14,946 bases of DNA from Tissierellia bacterium (GCA_012521625.1 JAAYLY010000094.1:1-14946), one strand, 5' to 3'; positions 1 through 6,360 are shown, counted from the stretch's first letter. Program-made: numbers and translations. Notes: generated by a model from the letters alone, not told the origin.

Positions 1-866
1 AAAAAAATAAATATAAGCTGGAGGAATTGTTAAGAAAAAATCTAGCAGAGGACTTGGATGAATTTAAGGAAGGTTTAGAAAAACAAAGGGCTTATGTTGA
101 TTTAAAGGGCAAGATATCTACTAAGGAACAATTGTTAAATAAACTTTTAGGGGATTTAAGCCTTGAAGAGCTAAAGCTTGAATTGGAAGCTTTTAATAGG
201 GATATTAATACCATAGAGGAAGCCTTAAGTGAAGATGAATTAAAGGCTAAGATAAGTAATAAAAAGGAAGGTATAAATGAGCTAAGGATTAAGCTGGGTA
301 AGTGTGAGGAGGCCTTAAAGCATTTAAATAAGGATATATCCCAATTAGTAGAAATTGAAGAGGAGATAGCTAGACTAGAGGCCTATATTAAAGAACTAGG
401 TGATGAAAGAAGGGCCTTAGAATTAGCCAAGTCCACCATAGAGGAGATATCTAAGGATATTCATGGGCAATTTGCCCCTATGATCAATAGGAAGGTAGGA
501 CGGATTATAGCTGATATTACCCATGGAAGATATGACAAGGTTAAGATTGATAATTCCCTGGAAATCGGAGTCCTAAATCCTGAGACGGAGGAATTAGTAG
601 ATATTGGAAACTTAAGTGGTGGTACTATAGACCAACTTTATTTTGCCCTAAGGTTTGGTATAGTAGATTCCTTTCACAATGGGAGATTGCCTTTAATCTT
701 AGACGATTGCTTTATCCAATATGATGAGGGCAGATTAAGAAATATCTTGAATTTTTTAAATGAGAAAAGTAAGGAAAGGCAAATAATTTTATTTACATGT
801 CAGAAAAGAGAGCATAAAATATTAGATGAGATGAATGCTAACTACAATTTCATCCATTTAACTTAG
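1..866 (+). CDS. SMC/Rad50-like ATPase, C-terminal part (YhaN-type), 5' end outside window
   Basis: The reading frame is open from the left edge (in frame from base 3) to the TAG at 864-866, so this is the C-terminal part of a longer protein with about 287 codons visible. No start codon is needed here; the TTG at 27 is internal. The first ~145 residues are charged and heptad-like (many E, K, L), as in a coiled-coil arm. The C-terminal lobe then follows, with the ABC signature LSGGT (612-626), a Walker B-like LPLILDD (687-707) and a switch-region IILFTCQKREH. This order (coiled coil, signature, Walker B) is that of Rad50/SbcC/RecN-type ATPases, and the LSGGT-DQLYFALR wording resembles the YhaN family, often paired with a YhaO nuclease. 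A role in DNA-end metabolism is inferred from the family. Walker A should lie upstream, outside the window. Confidence 0.85.
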   Translation, partial: KNKYKLEELLRKNLAEDLDEFKEGLEKQRAYVDLKGKISTKEQLLNKLLGDLSLEELKLELEAFNRDINTIEEALSEDELKAKISNKKEGINELRIKLGKCEEALKHLNKDISQLVEIEEEIARLEAYIKELGDERRALELAKSTIEEISKDIHGQFAPMINRKVGRIIADITHGRYDKVKIDNSLEIGVLNPETEELVDIGNLSGGTIDQLYFALRFGIVDSFHNGRLPLILDDCFIQYDEGRLRNILNFLNEKSKERQIILFTCQKREHKILDEMNANYNFIHLT

Positions 867-868
867 AC

Positions 869-986
869 TAACTTAAAGTTAAGGTTTAACTTTAAGTTAA
901 AAAGCCGATGAAATACAGCTTTAAGACTTAAAGCTAAAGTTTTAGTTTAAGTTTAACTTTTACTTTAACTTAAGTTAAAGATCTTT
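869..986. repeat. Cluster of TTAA-rich palindromes/hairpins
   Basis: This intergenic stretch between the ATPase and the metallophosphoesterase holds at least three inverted repeats built from the same TTAA/CTTTAA words. There is a 14-bp perfect stem at 869-882/886-899 with a GGT loop, an 8-bp stem at 917-924/928-935 (AGCTTTAA ... TTAAAGCT), and an 18-bp perfect palindrome at 963-980. The last runs into a further palindrome, AAAGATCTTT, at 977-986. The first hairpin lies 3 bp past the stop codon and could help end transcription or stabilise the mRNA 3' end, but no T-tract follows it. Only the repeats are seen directly; the function is unknown. Confidence 0.75.
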
Positions 987-1001
987 AATCGAGGTGGGTA
1001 G

Positions 1002-1691
1002 ATGATTTATGGAATAGGAGACTTACACTTTGATCATACAAAGAATAAACCCATGGATATCTTCGGAGATAACTGGTTAGATCATGAAAATAAAATCATG
1101 GATAATTGGAAGGCTAAAGTCAAAGAGGAAGACCTGGTTTTAATACCAGGAGACATATCCTGGGCTTTAAAATTAGATGAGGCATATAATGATTTAAAGA
1201 GGATAGATGAGCTACCGGGTAAGAAGGCCTTTATCAAGGGAAACCATGATTATTGGTGGCAGAGCTTAAATAAGTTGAAGGCCTTAAAGCTTAAATCTAT
1301 TGAATTTATCCAGAATACTTCCATAGTCTATGGAGATTATATAATTTCAGGCACTAGGGGTTGGATATCTAAGGATAACGATAGTTTTACTGAAGAAGAT
1401 GAAAAGATCTACAGAAGGGAACTTTTAAGGCTGAAGATGTCTTTGGAAGATATAGTAGACCCTAGTAAAAAAAGAATTGTAATGCTTCATTATCCGCCCT
1501 TTAATATGGATTTAAACCCCAATGAATTTGTAGACCTTATGAAGGACTTTGGGGTGGAGGTCTGTATCTATGGCCACCTCCATGCAGAAGGTCACAGATT
1601 TGCAGTTGAAGGCCTGGTGGAGGGGATTGAGTTTATATGCGTATCCAGCGATTATATTCATTTTAGTCCAAGAAAGATAGTGGGAGAGTGA
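1002..1691 (+). CDS. Calcineurin-like metallophosphoesterase
   Basis: This 229-residue protein has the full set of dimetal phosphoesterase motifs: GDLHFD (D7, H9), PGDISW (D51), GNHD (80-83), the histidine of LHYPP (H163) and GHLH (191-194). It should therefore hydrolyse a phosphate mono- or diester with two bound metal ions in the cytoplasm; no signal peptide or membrane segment is visible. The ATG at 1002 has a good SD (GAGGTGGG, 991-998). It is the first gene of an operon: the stop is 4 bp from the nagB start. The natural substrate cannot be told from sequence. The family is a stand-alone predicted phosphohydrolase, not the larger SbcD/YhaO nuclease, even though an SMC-like ATPase gene precedes it. 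Confidence 0.9.
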   Translation: MIYGIGDLHFDHTKNKPMDIFGDNWLDHENKIMDNWKAKVKEEDLVLIPGDISWALKLDEAYNDLKRIDELPGKKAFIKGNHDYWWQSLNKLKALKLKSIEFIQNTSIVYGDYIISGTRGWISKDNDSFTEEDEKIYRRELLRLKMSLEDIVDPSKKRIVMLHYPPFNMDLNPNEFVDLMKDFGVEVCIYGHLHAEGHRFAVEGLVEGIEFICVSSDYIHFSPRKIVGE

Positions 1692-1695
1692 AAAT

Positions 1696-2421
1696 ATGAA
1701 ATTATTTATTGAAAAGGATTATGATGCTTTAAGTAAGAGAGCAGCTTCCATCTTAATAGAAGAAATCTCTAAGAAGGAAGATATAATACTAGGTTTAGCA
1801 ACGGGCAGCACGCCCATAGGCACCTATAAGGAATTGATCAGAGCCCATAAGGAAGATGGACTAGATTTTTCAAAAGTGAAGACCTTCAATTTAGATGAAT
1901 ACATAGGCCTAGATGGAAGTCATCCTAACAGCTATAGGTATTTTATGGATGAACACCTATTTAACCATATAAATATAGATAAATCCAATACTCATGTTCC
2001 AGATGGTAAGGCAGAGGACTTAGAGGCCTACTGTAAGGAATATGATAGGCTAATTGAAGAAAGTGGCGGCATAGATGTGCAGATTTTAGGGATTGGTAGT
2101 AATGGCCATATAGCCTTTAACGAGCCGGCTGAAGAACTATCCCTTGGGACCACGGTGGTAAGGTTAAAGGAGTCCACCATTAGGGATAATGCTAGATTTT
2201 TCAACTCCATAGAGGAGGTGCCTAAAACTGCCATATCTATGGGGATAGGAAGTATTATGAAGGCTAGGAAGATTATATTACTAGCCAGCGGCAAAAACAA
2301 GGCTGAAATAATGGCTAAGCTTTTAAAGAATGATGTAGTTACTACGCAAATACCAGCATCCTTATTGAAATTACATCATGATGTAACCATCATTGTAGAT
2401 GAGGATGCCTATTCAGAATAG
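1696..2421 (+). CDS. nagB: Glucosamine-6-phosphate deaminase
   Basis: NagB converts glucosamine 6-phosphate to fructose 6-phosphate plus ammonia, moving amino sugars from cell-wall or chitin turnover into glycolysis. The 241-residue length is typical of Firmicutes NagB. Diagnostic motifs are the phosphate-binding LATGSTP (34-40), FNLDEY with the catalytic-base aspartate D67, and GSNGHIAFNEP with H138 and E143. The Asn at 136, where the E. coli enzyme has Asp, is from memory usual in Gram-positive NagB. The start codon is 4 bp past the metallophosphoesterase stop, with a purine-rich GGGAGAG upstream. No nagA (deacetylase) is adjacent; the neighbours are two phosphate-handling enzymes. No operator is apparent. 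Confidence 0.95.
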   Translation: MKLFIEKDYDALSKRAASILIEEISKKEDIILGLATGSTPIGTYKELIRAHKEDGLDFSKVKTFNLDEYIGLDGSHPNSYRYFMDEHLFNHINIDKSNTHVPDGKAEDLEAYCKEYDRLIEESGGIDVQILGIGSNGHIAFNEPAEELSLGTTVVRLKESTIRDNARFFNSIEEVPKTAISMGIGSIMKARKIILLASGKNKAEIMAKLLKNDVVTTQIPASLLKLHHDVTIIVDEDAYSE

Positions 2422-2440
2422 CCATAAGAAGGTGTTAACT

Positions 2441-2986
2441 ATGGAAAAGGAATTTGAAGTTAAGGTACTGGGGATGGATTTAGATGCTTTGGAGAAAAAG
2501 CTAATTAAACTAGGGGGAAAACTCATAGCTGAGGAGGAGCAGACCAATATCCTAATCGACTCAAGTCAGAGGCCCATAAAATCCTACCTAGATGCCTACT
2601 TAAGGATAAGAAAGACCAAGGATTTGCTAACTAAGGAGGAAAAGACTGTAATAACCTTAAAGAAGAATCTTGGCAAGGACGGAATCAGGGGGAATATGGA
2701 AATAAGCACTGAAGTGAAGGATGAGAAGGTTCTTTTGGAAATTTTAAAGGACTTAGGATTTGATAGGGTGGAAGTAGGATATAAAAGGCGTAAGAGCTAT
2801 GAATTTATGGATGCCAGGTTGGATTTTGACCAGTGGGATGAAAATACCTACCCTTATCCCTATATGGAAATAGAGGTTAGGGATATTAAACATCTAAATA
2901 AGATCACAAGTAGCCTGGAAATACCCCAGGAGAATATATCAACTAAATCCATCGTACAACTGAGGAAAGAGTTAAAACTTGTGTAA
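2441..2986 (+). CDS. CYTH-domain protein (class IV adenylate cyclase / tripolyphosphatase family)
   Basis: The 181-residue protein opens with the CYTH signature ExExK (E4, E6, K8). It continues with the basic and acidic strands expected of a triphosphate tunnel enzyme: YLRIR (53-57), TLKK (72-75), KRRKSY (115-120), a run of acidic residues around LDFDQW (127-132), and EIEVR (143-147). Family members bind triphosphorylated substrates (thiamine triphosphate, inorganic tripolyphosphate or ATP) with Mg2+. Which one is used here cannot be decided, and tripolyphosphatase is at least as likely as adenylate cyclase. The ATG at 2441 was preferred to the in-frame ATG at 2399 because it has an SD (AAGAAGGTG, 2426-2434) and does not overlap nagB. 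The gene is the last of the three-gene operon, and a terminator-like hairpin starts within 10 bp of its stop. Confidence 0.85.
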   Translation: MEKEFEVKVLGMDLDALEKKLIKLGGKLIAEEEQTNILIDSSQRPIKSYLDAYLRIRKTKDLLTKEEKTVITLKKNLGKDGIRGNMEISTEVKDEKVLLEILKDLGFDRVEVGYKRRKSYEFMDARLDFDQWDENTYPYPYMEIEVRDIKHLNKITSSLEIPQENISTKSIVQLRKELKLV

Positions 2987-2992
2987 CACATC

Positions 2993-3041
2993 CCCCCCTA
3001 CTTGAATAATATGTTAGTAATTCAAGTATAGGGGGGTTTTT
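2993..3041 (+). terminator. Terminator-like hairpin that also covers the SD of the next small gene
   Basis: Six C's (2993-2998) plus TA pair with TA plus six G's (3029-3036). After a 2-nt bulge, CTTGAAT (3001-3007) pairs with ATTCAAG (3020-3026), leaving a 12-nt loop. TTTTT (3037-3041) follows. It looks like an intrinsic terminator for the nagB operon. The G-run is also the only SD-like sequence for the ATG at 3044 (7-nt spacing), so the same structure masks that ribosome binding site in any read-through RNA. Confidence 0.8.
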
Positions 3042-3043
3042 AT

Positions 3044-3220
3044 ATGTTGTCTGGTTTCTTTGGTGGTAAAGATGATAGCTTATTCTTAATCCTAATCCTC
3101 TTATTCCTCTTTGGTGGCTTAGGAGGTAAGGGTAAGCATCATGACAAGGGTGGATTTGATGAGATAATCCTACTTATATTACTCCTATTCCTATTAGGCG
3201 AAGATTTTGATCGCTGCTAA
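3044..3220 (+). CDS. Small hydrophobic protein with two acidic/hydrophobic repeats (58 aa)
   Basis: A short ORF runs from ATG 3044 to TAA 3218-3220, encoding 58 residues. It begins MLSGFFGGKDDS and continues with a hydrophobic run (FLILILLFLF, about 14-23). A Gly/Lys/His-rich linker follows (GGLGGKGKHHDKGG), then a second DE-IILLILLLFLL segment (about 39-51) and the tail GEDFDRC. The two halves align as an acidic pair followed by about 11 aliphatic or aromatic residues, 28 residues apart. The G-run at 3031-3036 gives SD-like spacing of 7 nt. A terminator abuts the stop, so it is a single-gene unit. It resembles the product of the small gene at 6108. I do not recognise a named family. A membrane or spore-layer role is possible, but the hydrophobic runs are short for membrane spans and function is unknown. 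Confidence 0.75.
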   Translation: MLSGFFGGKDDSLFLILILLFLFGGLGGKGKHHDKGGFDEIILLILLLFLLGEDFDRC

Positions 3221-3244
3221 AACACAGTTTATACTGTGTTTTTT
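3219..3244 (+). terminator. Intrinsic terminator after the 58-aa small gene
   Basis: AACACAGT (3221-3228) pairs perfectly with ACTGTGTT (3233-3240) around a TTAT loop. The stem is extended by A-T pairs and followed by an unbroken T-run to 3244. It overlaps the stop codon of the small gene, which isolates that gene from tldD. Confidence 0.9.
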
Positions 3245-3253
3245 CAGTATTAA

Positions 3254-3302
3254 AATCCCTCCATTTACTATATAATATAAATAATAAGTGAATGGAGGGA
3301 TT
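3254..3302 (+). promoter_or_regulatory. SD-masking hairpin with a -10 box in its loop (tldD)
   Basis: The 16-nt arm 3254-3269 (contains CCCTCC) pairs with 3287-3302 (contains GGAGGG) along its full length, with a single T-G wobble and a 17-nt loop. The paired GGAGGG (3294-3299) is the SD for the TTG start at 3306. The loop holds a consensus TATAAT (3271-3276), with only a poor -35 (TATTAA, 3248-3253). A transcript started from this -10, near 3283, would lack the left arm and have a free SD. A read-through transcript would carry the closed hairpin. Confidence 0.7.
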
Positions 3303-3305
3303 GTC

Positions 3306-4694
3306 TTGCTAGATAAAAGGGTAATAGAAGACGTCTTATATGCAGCCTTATCTAGAGGCGGCGATTTTGCTGAAGTCTTCGTAGAGGACAAGTATAATGG
3401 CAGCATGAAGATGGTTGGCGGTATTTTAGAAAGTAGCATTTCTGGTAGGGATTATGGAGTTGGTATAAGGATCTTTGATAAATACAACAGCATATATGCT
3501 TATACTAACGACTCCAGCAGGGAAAATCTTATTAAGGTGGCTAAGGAGGCTGCCCAGGCCTTAAAGGAAGGTCAGAGAGATATTAGCTTAAACTTAATGA
3601 AGGCAAGTTTTTCAGATTATAACCCTATAAAAATTCTGCCCAGCAGCATTGCAAAGAAGGAAAAGCTAGATTTGATAAAGATGGGTTATGAAGCTGCTAA
3701 AGGGTATGATGAGGTAATATCACAGGTTACAGTTAGCTATATGGAGGAAGAGCAGAAGGTCTTAATTGCAAATACTGAAGGGGTCTTAGCTGAGGATACC
3801 AGGGTTAGGACCAGGTATGCGGTCCAATCGGTGGCAGCTAAGGATGGGGAAATGCAGGTTGGTCACTATGCTCCAGGGGCTTCCATGGGTTATGAGTTTT
3901 ACGACAAGGTAGATGTAAGGGAAGTGGCCAGGGAGGCATCCAGAATAGCCAAGGTGGCAGTCCATGCAGACTATTGTCCCAGTGGCAATATGCCGGTAAT
4001 CATAGATAATGAATTTGGTGGGGTCCTATTCCACGAAGCCTGTGGACATGCCTTAGAGGCGGAATTCGTATCCAAGGAAACCTCAGCCTTTGCTAATAAA
4101 CTAGGTCAATTAGTAGCCTCTCCCCTAGTTACAGCTATAGACGATGGAACTATTAAAAATGCTTGGGGAACAACAAATATAGATGATGAGGGAACTCCAA
4201 CCCAAAGGAATGTGTTAATTGAAAATGGAGTCTTAAAAAGCTACTTAATTGACAAGTTAAACGGCCGCAGGATGGGTATGGCCTCTACTGGCTCAGGTCG
4301 TAGGCAGTCCTATAAGTTTGCTCCTACTTCTAGGATGAACAACACCTTCATAGCAGCAGGGGATTCAACCCTAGAAGAGATGATTGCTAATACGGAATAC
4401 GGCCTATATGCTAAAAAGTTAGGTGGGGGTAGCGTAAATCCAGCAACGGGAGATTTCAACTTTGCCGTCTTAGAAGGCTATATCATTCAAAATGGTAAGA
4501 TTCTAAAGCCTGTAAGGGGGGCTACCCTAATAGGAAATGGAGTTAAGGTGCTGGAGCTTATCGATATGGTAGGAAACAACCTTGAACTAGGTCAGGGTAT
4601 GTGTGGGGCTTCCAGTGGTAGTGTCCCAGCTAGTGTTGGCCAGCCAAGTATTAGGGTAAAATCTCTAACAGTTGGTGGAAGAAAGGAGAAATAA
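3306..4694 (+). CDS. tldD: Metalloprotease TldD, catalytic subunit of TldD/TldE
   Basis: The protein has 462 residues from the chosen TTG start. TldD is the zinc-bearing half of the TldD/TldE heterodimer, which degrades unfolded peptides inside a closed chamber. In enterobacteria the pair also processes microcin B17 and the CcdA antitoxin. The metal-binding HExxxH motif is clear (HEACGHALEAE; H243, E244, H248), and the C-terminal cysteine expected to complete the site is in GMCGASSG (C433). The N-terminus LDKRVIEDVLYAALSRGGDFAEVF matches the family start in pieces such as SRGGDFAEVF. The TTG at 3306 lies 6 nt after GGAGGG. The alternative GTG at 3288 sits upstream of that SD and has none of its own, so TTG is preferred. 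The gene lies 2 bp from its partner and clearly shares an operon with it. Confidence 0.95.
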   Translation: MLDKRVIEDVLYAALSRGGDFAEVFVEDKYNGSMKMVGGILESSISGRDYGVGIRIFDKYNSIYAYTNDSSRENLIKVAKEAAQALKEGQRDISLNLMKASFSDYNPIKILPSSIAKKEKLDLIKMGYEAAKGYDEVISQVTVSYMEEEQKVLIANTEGVLAEDTRVRTRYAVQSVAAKDGEMQVGHYAPGASMGYEFYDKVDVREVAREASRIAKVAVHADYCPSGNMPVIIDNEFGGVLFHEACGHALEAEFVSKETSAFANKLGQLVASPLVTAIDDGTIKNAWGTTNIDDEGTPTQRNVLIENGVLKSYLIDKLNGRRMGMASTGSGRRQSYKFAPTSRMNNTFIAAGDSTLEEMIANTEYGLYAKKLGGGSVNPATGDFNFAVLEGYIIQNGKILKPVRGATLIGNGVKVLELIDMVGNNLELGQGMCGASSGSVPASVGQPSIRVKSLTVGGRKEK

Positions 4695-4696
4695 TA

Positions 4697-6043
4697 ATGG
4701 ACTATAGGAGATTTTTAAATAGGTTAATAGATAGGGCCCAAGGCAGGATGGAAAATTCAGAAGCATTTTTAGTTAAAAATAAAGAATTACAGATAGGTGT
4801 CTATAAGGGTGAAATAACAAAATATAGTATTGCGGAAAGTGGTGGCCTATCCTTAAGGGGAAGCTATGAAGGCAAGATGGGCTACTCCTATACGGAGAAA
4901 ATTGATGATAGTTCCATAGATACTTTAGTCCATGATGCCATAGAAAATGGTAGGTATGTGGAAGGTTCCGAGGATGAGGTTATTTTTTCAGGTTCCGAAA
5001 GCTATGAAGATATAGACCACTATAATGAGGCCTTAAATAGGGTAGAAAATAGTGAAAAAATTGATTTTTTACTGAAACTAGAGAAGGAGGCCTATTCCCT
5101 AGATGACAAGGTCTTTGCGGTAAGTGCTTGTGACTATCATGAGTTTGAAGGGGAAAGATATATCTTAAATTCCCTAGGTTTAGACTTAAAGGACAAATTT
5201 AATGGAGCCTTTACCTATATTTCTGTAGTAGTTAAGGATGGGGATGATACCAAAACAGGCTTAAGCTATAGGGTCTTTAAAGACTTTTATACCTTAGATT
5301 ATAGGAAAATGGCTAAGGAAGCGGTAGATAATGCTATCTCCATGCTGGGGGCTAAGGAGGTTAAGTCAGGAAACTATCCAATAGTCTTTGAAAACACTAG
5401 CTTTGCCAATTTGCTAGCTGCCTTTAGTCCCATTTTTTCTTCAGACAACGTACAGAAGGGCCTTTCCCTCCTAAAGGGTAAAATAGGGGAGGAAATTGCC
5501 GTTCCAATTTTAAATATAGTGGATGATCCCTTCTTAAAGGATGGTTTTGCTTCAAGAAATTTTGATGATGAGGGGACGGCCTCAACCTTCAATAAATTAA
5601 TCGATAACGGCAAATTAGTTGGCCTTTTATATAACTGGAAGACGGCCAATAAGGAGGGGGTTAAATCCACTGGTAACGCCAGCAGGAGTTATAAGGGCTC
5701 CATGGGCATATCCCCATCTAACCTATATGTAGTCAACGGAGATACGGAAATTGAAGACCTCTTATATCTGGCAAATGGTGGCCTATATATAAATAATTTG
5801 GAAGGTCTACATTCTGGTTTAAACCCAGTTTCAGGGGACTTTTCCCTATCGGCATCTGGCTTTTTAATAAAGGATGGCCAGCTTCATAGGCCAGTAAATC
5901 AAATAACTATAGCAGGAAACCTATATGAACTATTTAAGGATATATTGGCCATAGGAAATGACTTGAAATTTACCATCCCATCCAATGGCTATATAGGTTC
6001 CCCAAGTATATTAATAAAATCCTTGGCAGTGGCCGGGGAATAA
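4697..6043 (+). CDS. pmbA: TldE/PmbA, non-catalytic partner of TldD
   Basis: This 448-residue member of the TldD/PmbA family lacks the HExxxH zinc motif; the matching region reads FENTSFANLLAAFSP. That is how TldE/PmbA differs from TldD. Shared family features include the N-terminal EAFLVKNKELQIGVYKGEI segment, the central NFDDEGTAS and the C-terminal GSPSILIKSLAVAGE, which parallels the TldD tail. In the characterised complex, TldE helps form the peptide channel and TldD supplies the metal. Start ATG 4697 follows AAAGGAG (4683-4689) and lies 2 bp from the tldD stop, consistent with balanced expression of the two subunits. Chromosomal TldD/E pairs in Firmicutes have no settled substrate. A hairpin leading to a small gene starts 15 bp after the stop. 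Confidence 0.93.
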   Translation: MDYRRFLNRLIDRAQGRMENSEAFLVKNKELQIGVYKGEITKYSIAESGGLSLRGSYEGKMGYSYTEKIDDSSIDTLVHDAIENGRYVEGSEDEVIFSGSESYEDIDHYNEALNRVENSEKIDFLLKLEKEAYSLDDKVFAVSACDYHEFEGERYILNSLGLDLKDKFNGAFTYISVVVKDGDDTKTGLSYRVFKDFYTLDYRKMAKEAVDNAISMLGAKEVKSGNYPIVFENTSFANLLAAFSPIFSSDNVQKGLSLLKGKIGEEIAVPILNIVDDPFLKDGFASRNFDDEGTASTFNKLIDNGKLVGLLYNWKTANKEGVKSTGNASRSYKGSMGISPSNLYVVNGDTEIEDLLYLANGGLYINNLEGLHSGLNPVSGDFSLSASGFLIKDGQLHRPVNQITIAGNLYELFKDILAIGNDLKFTIPSNGYIGSPSILIKSLAVAGE

Positions 6044-6048
6044 TCTGT

Positions 6049-6077
6049 AACCTAATAGAATACCTCCTCATAATATA
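6049..6077 (+). promoter_or_regulatory. Sigma-K-like promoter for the 59-aa small gene
   Basis: AACC (6049-6052) and CATAATATA (6069-6077) are separated by 16 bp. This fits the Bacillus sigma-K consensus mACm-N16/17-CATAnnnTA at every defined position. The same bases also contain TATAAT (6074-6079), but no sigma-A -35 lies at the right distance. Transcription would start around 6083-6086, inside the loop of the hairpin at 6059-6104. Short consensus matches can arise by chance in AT-rich DNA. Confidence 0.5.
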
Positions 6078-6104
6078 ATATTGATAATATTATGAGGAGG
6101 TATT
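6059..6104 (+). promoter_or_regulatory. 18-bp perfect hairpin masking the SD of the 59-aa small gene
   Basis: Bases 6059-6076 are the exact reverse complement of 6087-6104, with a 10-nt loop. The right arm holds a near-ideal SD, GAGGAGG (6094-6100), 7 nt before ATG 6108, and the left arm holds its complement CCTCCTC. No T-tract follows, so it is a poor terminator. Its clear consequence is to hide the ribosome binding site in RNA that includes both arms. Confidence 0.8.
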
Positions 6105-6107
6105 TAT

Positions 6108-6287
6108 ATGGGTGAAGACTTAGCTGTTAGGACAGAATCTGAAGGCAGATTTGACCTTTGCGTAGATGACTCCATTTTATTCTTCTTCCTGCTGCTAGCT
6201 ATAATATTTGAAAGAAGTGAGCACTGCAAAAATAAGGATTCCCTACTATTCTTTTACTTACTACTAGCTATAATATTCTGCAAATAA
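6108..6287 (+). CDS. Small hydrophobic protein with a 23-residue tandem duplication (59 aa)
   Basis: The ORF runs from ATG 6108 to TAA 6285-6287 and encodes 59 residues. A polar N-terminus (MGEDLAVRTESEGRFDLC) is followed by DDSILFFFLLLAIIFE (20-35), the linker RSEHCKN, and KDSLLFFYLLLAIIFCK (43-59). The two units are 23 residues apart and share the 14-nt word CTAGCTATAATATT at 6195-6208 and 6264-6277, so the gene contains a recent tandem duplication of 69 nt. Three cysteines are present (C18, C40, C58). The SD GAGGAGG is near ideal but paired in a hairpin. A sigma-K-like promoter precedes the gene and a terminator follows, so it is monocistronic. Its layout matches the small gene at 3044. 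A spore-layer role is a guess from the promoter; I do not recognise a named family. Confidence 0.8.
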   Translation: MGEDLAVRTESEGRFDLCVDDSILFFFLLLAIIFERSEHCKNKDSLLFFYLLLAIIFCK

Positions 6288-6306
6288 GTTTGCAAATATG
6301 CTTTAG

Positions 6307-6335
6307 ATCCCGTATTTTACGGGATTTTTTCTTTT
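6307..6335 (+). terminator. Intrinsic terminator after the 59-aa small gene
   Basis: ATCCCGTA (6307-6314) pairs perfectly with TACGGGAT (6318-6325) around a TTT loop. TTTTTTCTTTT follows. Confidence 0.92.
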
Positions 6336-6360
6336 GTAATGAAGGATTTCGATAAATAGT

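Noticed and set aside
869..899. Mobile-element end or MITE at the first palindrome
   Set aside because: No target-site duplication, no paired terminal repeat and no transposase remnant is visible.
2399..2440. In-frame upstream ATG for the CYTH gene
   Set aside because: It overlaps the nagB end and has no SD. ATG 2441 has one, and the ExExK motif sits at the N-terminus from there.
3288..3305. GTG start for tldD
   Set aside because: It lies upstream of and overlaps the only good SD. TTG 3306 fits both the spacing and the family N-terminus.
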